From the NCBI RefSeq assembly GCF_000002425.4, contig NC_037263.1, positions 13,365,792-13,429,791 on the forward strand: a DNA stretch of 64,000 nt, read 5' to 3'. Numbering within the stretch: position 1 is the first letter of the stretch; each line of letters opens with the position of its first letter. Position numbers and translations under genes: made by a program. This stretch comes from Physcomitrium patens (lineage: Eukaryota > Streptophyta > Bryopsida > Funariales > Funariaceae). Below, piece after piece: positions 60,053-64,000 of this stretch. Under the pieces are notes generated by a model. It was not told where the DNA came from, searched no databases, and saw nothing but the letters and a program-made list of their open reading frames with translations.

Positions 60053-63000
60053 ACAATGAAATATCGCAACAACAACCAGATTCCTTTCTTTCTGCTCAAC
60101 CTGCCCTTTGTTTTACAATCCCTTTGCTTATTGGCCCTCAGAAACTGAGAACCTTAGCATTATTAGATTCAGGAGCATCTGCTTGTTTTTTAGACGAAGA
60201 ATTTACAAAGCATCATAAGATCCTTTTAGTACAAAAATCCAAACCTGTTCACGTTGAGGTCATAGATGGACGACCTTTGTTGTCTGGTAGTGTCACCCAT
60301 AAATCAAAACCTATAGAAGTGACGTTTAAGGACCATAGTAGTCATATTATTTTCAATATTATTAGAACCCCATCAAATCCTATTATTCTTGGTCTTTCCT
60401 GGTTGGAAAAGCATAACCCATCCATAGATTGGAAGTTGCGGAAGATGACCTTTCCCACAAAACCATCCAAGAGCAAGCCTAGTAGAAAACCCTGAATAGA
60501 AAAATCCTTATTTATTGGAGCAAGAGCATTTATAAGATTGTCCAAGGGAGGCACACCGTTTGTCATTTATGTGGCTCCAACTACTGGGGAGAAGATCTCG
60601 ACAGCAAGTATACCGGAGCAATATAAGGATTTTAAAGATGTGTTTCAAAAGAAAAATGCCGACATGCTACCGAAACACAGACCATATGATTGCTCCATAG
60701 ACTTACAGGAAGGAGCACAACCGCCTTTTGGCCCAATCTACAATCTATCGCAGATGGAATTGGCGGAGTTGCGGAAGTACATCGACGAGAATCTAGCCAA
60801 GAACTTCATCCGTCATTCAAAATCGTCAGCTGGAGCACCCATCTTATTTGTGAAGAAGAAAGATGGCTCGTTGCGGATGTGCGTGGACTATCGAGGCCTC
60901 AACAAGGTAACAAAGAAGAATTGTTACCCGTTACCCTTGATTTTTGGTCTCTTAGAACAACTTGGACGTGCAAGGATCTTTACAAAAATTGATCTAAGGG
61001 GAGCTTACAACCTCGTACGAATCAAGGAAGAAGATGAGTGGAAGACAGCGTTCCGTACAAGGTATGGCCATTTTGAATATAATGTCATGCCCTTTGGTCT
61101 TACCAATGTTCCAGCGGTCTTTCAACATATGATGAATGATATTTTCCGAGAGTACCTTGACGATTTTGTTGTCATCTATTTGGATAATATTTTGATATTC
61201 TCCAAAAATGAGGAAGTGCATGAAAAAGACGTTTGTTTGGTATTGGAGAAACTACGCGAGCGAGGACTATATGCCAAGTTGGAGAAGTGTTTATTTCACC
61301 AAATAGAGATAGAGTTTCTGGGGTTCGTTGTGACTACGGAAGGCTTGAAGATGGACCCCAAGAAGGTGGAAGCAATCGTGTCCTGGGAGGTTCCGAAGAC
61401 AGTTAGAGATATACAATGCTTTCTTGGTTTTGCCAACTTCTATCAGATCTTTATCAAGAATTACTCTCAAGGTTGCTGCTCTTCTCACTCGGTTGACATG
61501 CAAGGATAAGCTGGAATGGGGACCTCTAGCAGAGAAGGCGTTTCAAAACCTGAAGACCGCATTTACTACGGCTCCAATCTTGATACATCCAGACTTTACA
61601 AAGGCCTTCTATTTAGAAACTGATGCATCGGATTTTGCTTTGGGAGCTGTACTTTCACAAATGGGAAAAGATAAGAAGCTCCATCCGGTTGCATTCTATT
61701 CTCGAAAGTTCTCTGCTGCTGAAATCAATTATGAGATCTACGATAAGGAACTTCTTGCTATAGTGGATTCTTTCCAAGAATGGCGTCACTTTCTTCAAGG
61801 AGTTGCACATCCAGTGATCGTATACACAGATCACAAGAATTTGGAGTATTTCATGTCGGCTCGAGTTCTAAATCAACGTCAAGCTCGATGGAGTATGTTG
61901 CTATCTAGGTTCGATTTTATTATCACTTATCGACCTGGAAAGCAGCAAGGACTATCTGATGCCTTATCGAGGAGATCGTATCTTGTACCAAAGGCTGGAG
62001 AAGCAGCGTTTGATCAACAATGTACAACATTGTTGAAGCCAGAGCAATTTCAGCTTTGCACTACTATTATGCCAATTGATGCTAACTTCCTGAATTAGGT
62101 ACGTGCCGTAACCATTGAAGATTCAGTAGCCATTGATTTTAAGCAGCGTGCCAATGACGACAAGTTCAAAGTGGAGGGAGATCTTTTATACTTTGAAGAG
62201 CGGTTATATATCCCAAAAGGACCAGCACGACTCCGAGTTCTTCAATCTCGCCACGATTTTCCAGCTGCGAGATATTTTGGATTCAACAAGACCTTGGAGC
62301 TTATTTCTCGAGATTTTTGGTGGCCCCAAATGTGAAAGGATGTGAAAGATTTTTTCCTCTCCTGCGATATTTGTTCAAGATCCAAGAATCCTCGGCATCG
62401 CCCTTATGGACTCCTACAGCCATTGTCGATTCCACGTCAACCATGGTCTTCAATTTCCATGGACTTCATCATGGACCTGCCATCATCGAACTCATTTGAC
62501 AGCATCTTTGTCATGGTAGATCGGCTTACAAAAATAGCACACTTGGTCCCTTGCAAGAACACATCGTCCAGTGAAGTCACAGCAAGGCTCTTTCTTGATA
62601 ATGTGTATCGATATCATGGACTACCAGATGATATCGTATCAGATCGAGGAACCCAGTTCGTATCAAAGTTTTGGAGATCTCTCTTTGAGGTACTGAAGGT
62701 GGATATCAAGCTTTCTTCGGCTTTTCATCCTCAAACTGACCGTCAAACGGAACGGGTGAACTAAGTCTTAGAACAATACTTACAATGCAACATCAACTAT
62801 CAGCAAGACGATTGGACCACATATCTGTCGCTAGCCGAGTTTGCATATAACAACACCCTCCATGCGTCGACTCAATACACACCATTCTTTTTCAACTATG
62901 GATATCATCCAAAGCTTGATTTATTGAGTCCATCAACAAATAACAATCCAGCAGTTGAAGGATTTGCGAAACAACTATCAGAGCTTCAAAATACGTTGAA

Positions 63001-63517
63001 GCTTCAATTACAATTTGCTCAAGAATCCTACAAGGCGTCTACAGATAGATTTCGGAATCAAGCACCTACTTTCAAAATTGGAGATAAAGCATGGCTTCTT
63101 CGACGGAATATCAAGACCAAGCGACCATGTGATAAATTGGACTATCGAAGATTGGGACCATTTATCATCCAAAAGCAAATCAATCCAGTGGCGTACCGTA
63201 TGGAATTACCGACTTCTATGAAGGTACATCCAGTCTTTCATGTTTCTTTGTTGGAGCCTTATCGAGAGTCATCTTTTCCTGGAAGAGTGCAATGTCCGCC
63301 ACCTAGTATTGAGATCGAGAACCACGAGGAATACGAGGTTGAAAAGGTGCTGGATTCTTGGCCAAGATGGGGCAAGTTGGAGTATCTTGTTCATTGGTGC
63401 GGCTACGACATTAATGAGCGAACGTGGGAGCCAGCTGAAAATCTCACCAATGCGCCACAAAAGGTACAAGAGTTTCATCAACAACATCCTCATAAACCTA
63501 AGCCGGTTCGACAATAG
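60013..63517 (+). pseudogene. pol: E2 pol: protease to chromodomain, broken
   Basis: Homologous to E1 pol throughout: protease LLDSGASACFLDEEF; RT with MPFGLTNVP; RNase H LETDASDFALGAVL; integrase with CDIC, MDF, SDRG and TERVN; the YRRLGPF module; and a chromodomain EYEVEKVL ... YLVHWCGYD ... TWEP. Defects are TGA at 60493-60495, a 1-nt indel near 61466, TAG at 62096-62098 (Gln), TGA at 62333-62335 (Trp in E1) and TAA at 62762-62764 (Gln in E1). The RT catalytic motif reads YLDN because codon 61186-61188 is AAT, which removes a metal-binding Asp. The copy cannot be autonomous. Confidence 0.92.
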
Positions 63518-63648
63518 CTTCTTTCTGAAGCTTGCTCATCCAAGAATATAAGAAAGGGAGAAAGCACCACCAAAATTCGTAGTTGGTGTAGTTATTTTCT
63601 CCAAGATAAAATAGAATTTTTTCAGTAGCCATAGTTTGGTCTTCTGAT

Positions 63649-64000
63649 ATGGATAGCTAAGAGATAGATACTATGCCAGTCAGATTATCTCAACCAACTA
63701 GTTCACGAAGGTGACCCCGAGATGAAGAACCACCTGTACCACGGCAACGACGGAGGATACCAAGTAACCGATCACTGGTGATTGTATTTGAGTCCGAGCT
63801 TGCTTACGATGGTCAACCAGAAGGCATATTTGTAAGACAATTTCACAATGAAGACACAGAAGTTCATGCTTGGTCAGAAGTTGAAGGAGTGGGCCACTAC
63901 CGTTGGCTTCAAGGGCCGATGAACCACTTACCTCGTGAACAATAGTTGGAGTTCATAGTAGACGTTATGCGACAGATCTTCATTTTCTTGCGTTGGTACT
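63649..64000 (+). pseudogene. E2 copy of the third ORF, three stops, reaching the window end
   Basis: Translation from the ATG at 63649 aligns with the E1 ORF at 12841-13263: RLSQP and an Arg-rich stretch near the N terminus, then GVGHYRWLQGPMNHLPREQ. Stops are TAA 63658-63660, TGA 63712-63714 and TAG 63943-63945; each is one C-to-T step from CAA, CGA and CAG. The homologue of the E1 stop codon is just beyond the window. Confidence 0.8.

Larger units (their letters stand above)
58310..64000 (+). mobile_element. Chromovirus E2, divergent relative of E1, degenerate, continues past the window
   Basis: 5' LTR (58310 to about 58730), leader, gag (59038-60037), pol (about 60013-63517) and third ORF (from 63649) are collinear with E1. 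The proteins are clearly homologous to E1 but diverged, and the LTR/leader nucleotide sequence is mostly different. The 3' LTR lies outside the window, so the ends are set by homology and by the primer site. The reading frames contain several nonsense codons, most from single C-to-T or G-to-A changes, and two 1-nt indels. Confidence 0.93.

Overview
This is a gene-poor, strongly AT-rich piece of a plant nuclear genome, most likely a moss. Supporting this are spliced plant genes with GT-AG introns, a plant-type sterol C5-desaturase, a plant subgroup IVb bHLH factor, and remnants of a kinase-NBS-LRR immune-receptor gene of the kind I associate with mosses. Gypsy elements of a chromodomain type reported from mosses also fit. 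The species cannot be named from the sequence.

Layout. 1-2520: a decayed Ty3/gypsy fragment. 4824-17053: an old Ty1/copia element (C1, duplication AATAG) with a young, nearly intact Ty3/gypsy chromovirus (E1, 7484-13856, duplication ATTTT) inserted in its integrase region. 17638-19994: a complete three-exon sterol C5-desaturase. 22560-24880: a duplicated segment with one well-kept and one badly decayed copy. 25080-26910: copia remains. 26911-32880: AT-rich desert. 34254-35622: a three-exon bHLH gene behind a GC-rich island. 37867-38151 (minus): a small arabinogalactan-peptide-like gene. 40425-42990: E3, a decayed relative of E1. 49925-53165: a kinase-NBS-LRR pseudogene with three LRR modules. 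55930-56850: two minisatellites. 58310-64000: E2, a second, divergent relative of E1 running off the window.

The most interesting content comes from comparing E1 with E2. Their nucleotide sequences have diverged but several cis signals are kept by matching changes on both sides. (i) An 11-nt stretch lying 31-32 nt downstream of the LTR TATA box is exactly complementary to 11 nt starting 2 nt inside the element, in both copies with different sequences; this is the architecture of Tf1-type self-primed reverse transcription. (ii) At the gag-pol junction a G GAA AAC heptamer, an 8-nt spacer and a hairpin with a compensatory base pair mark a likely -1 frameshift. (iii) The leader carries hairpins presenting a GGATTACCC-like loop. 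(iv) A third ORF of about 140 codons, of unknown function, follows pol. In addition, E2's LTR carries a dense array of perfect heat-shock elements directly upstream of its TATA box.

Most in-frame stops in the elements are explained by single C-to-T or G-to-A changes, as expected of long-methylated DNA.
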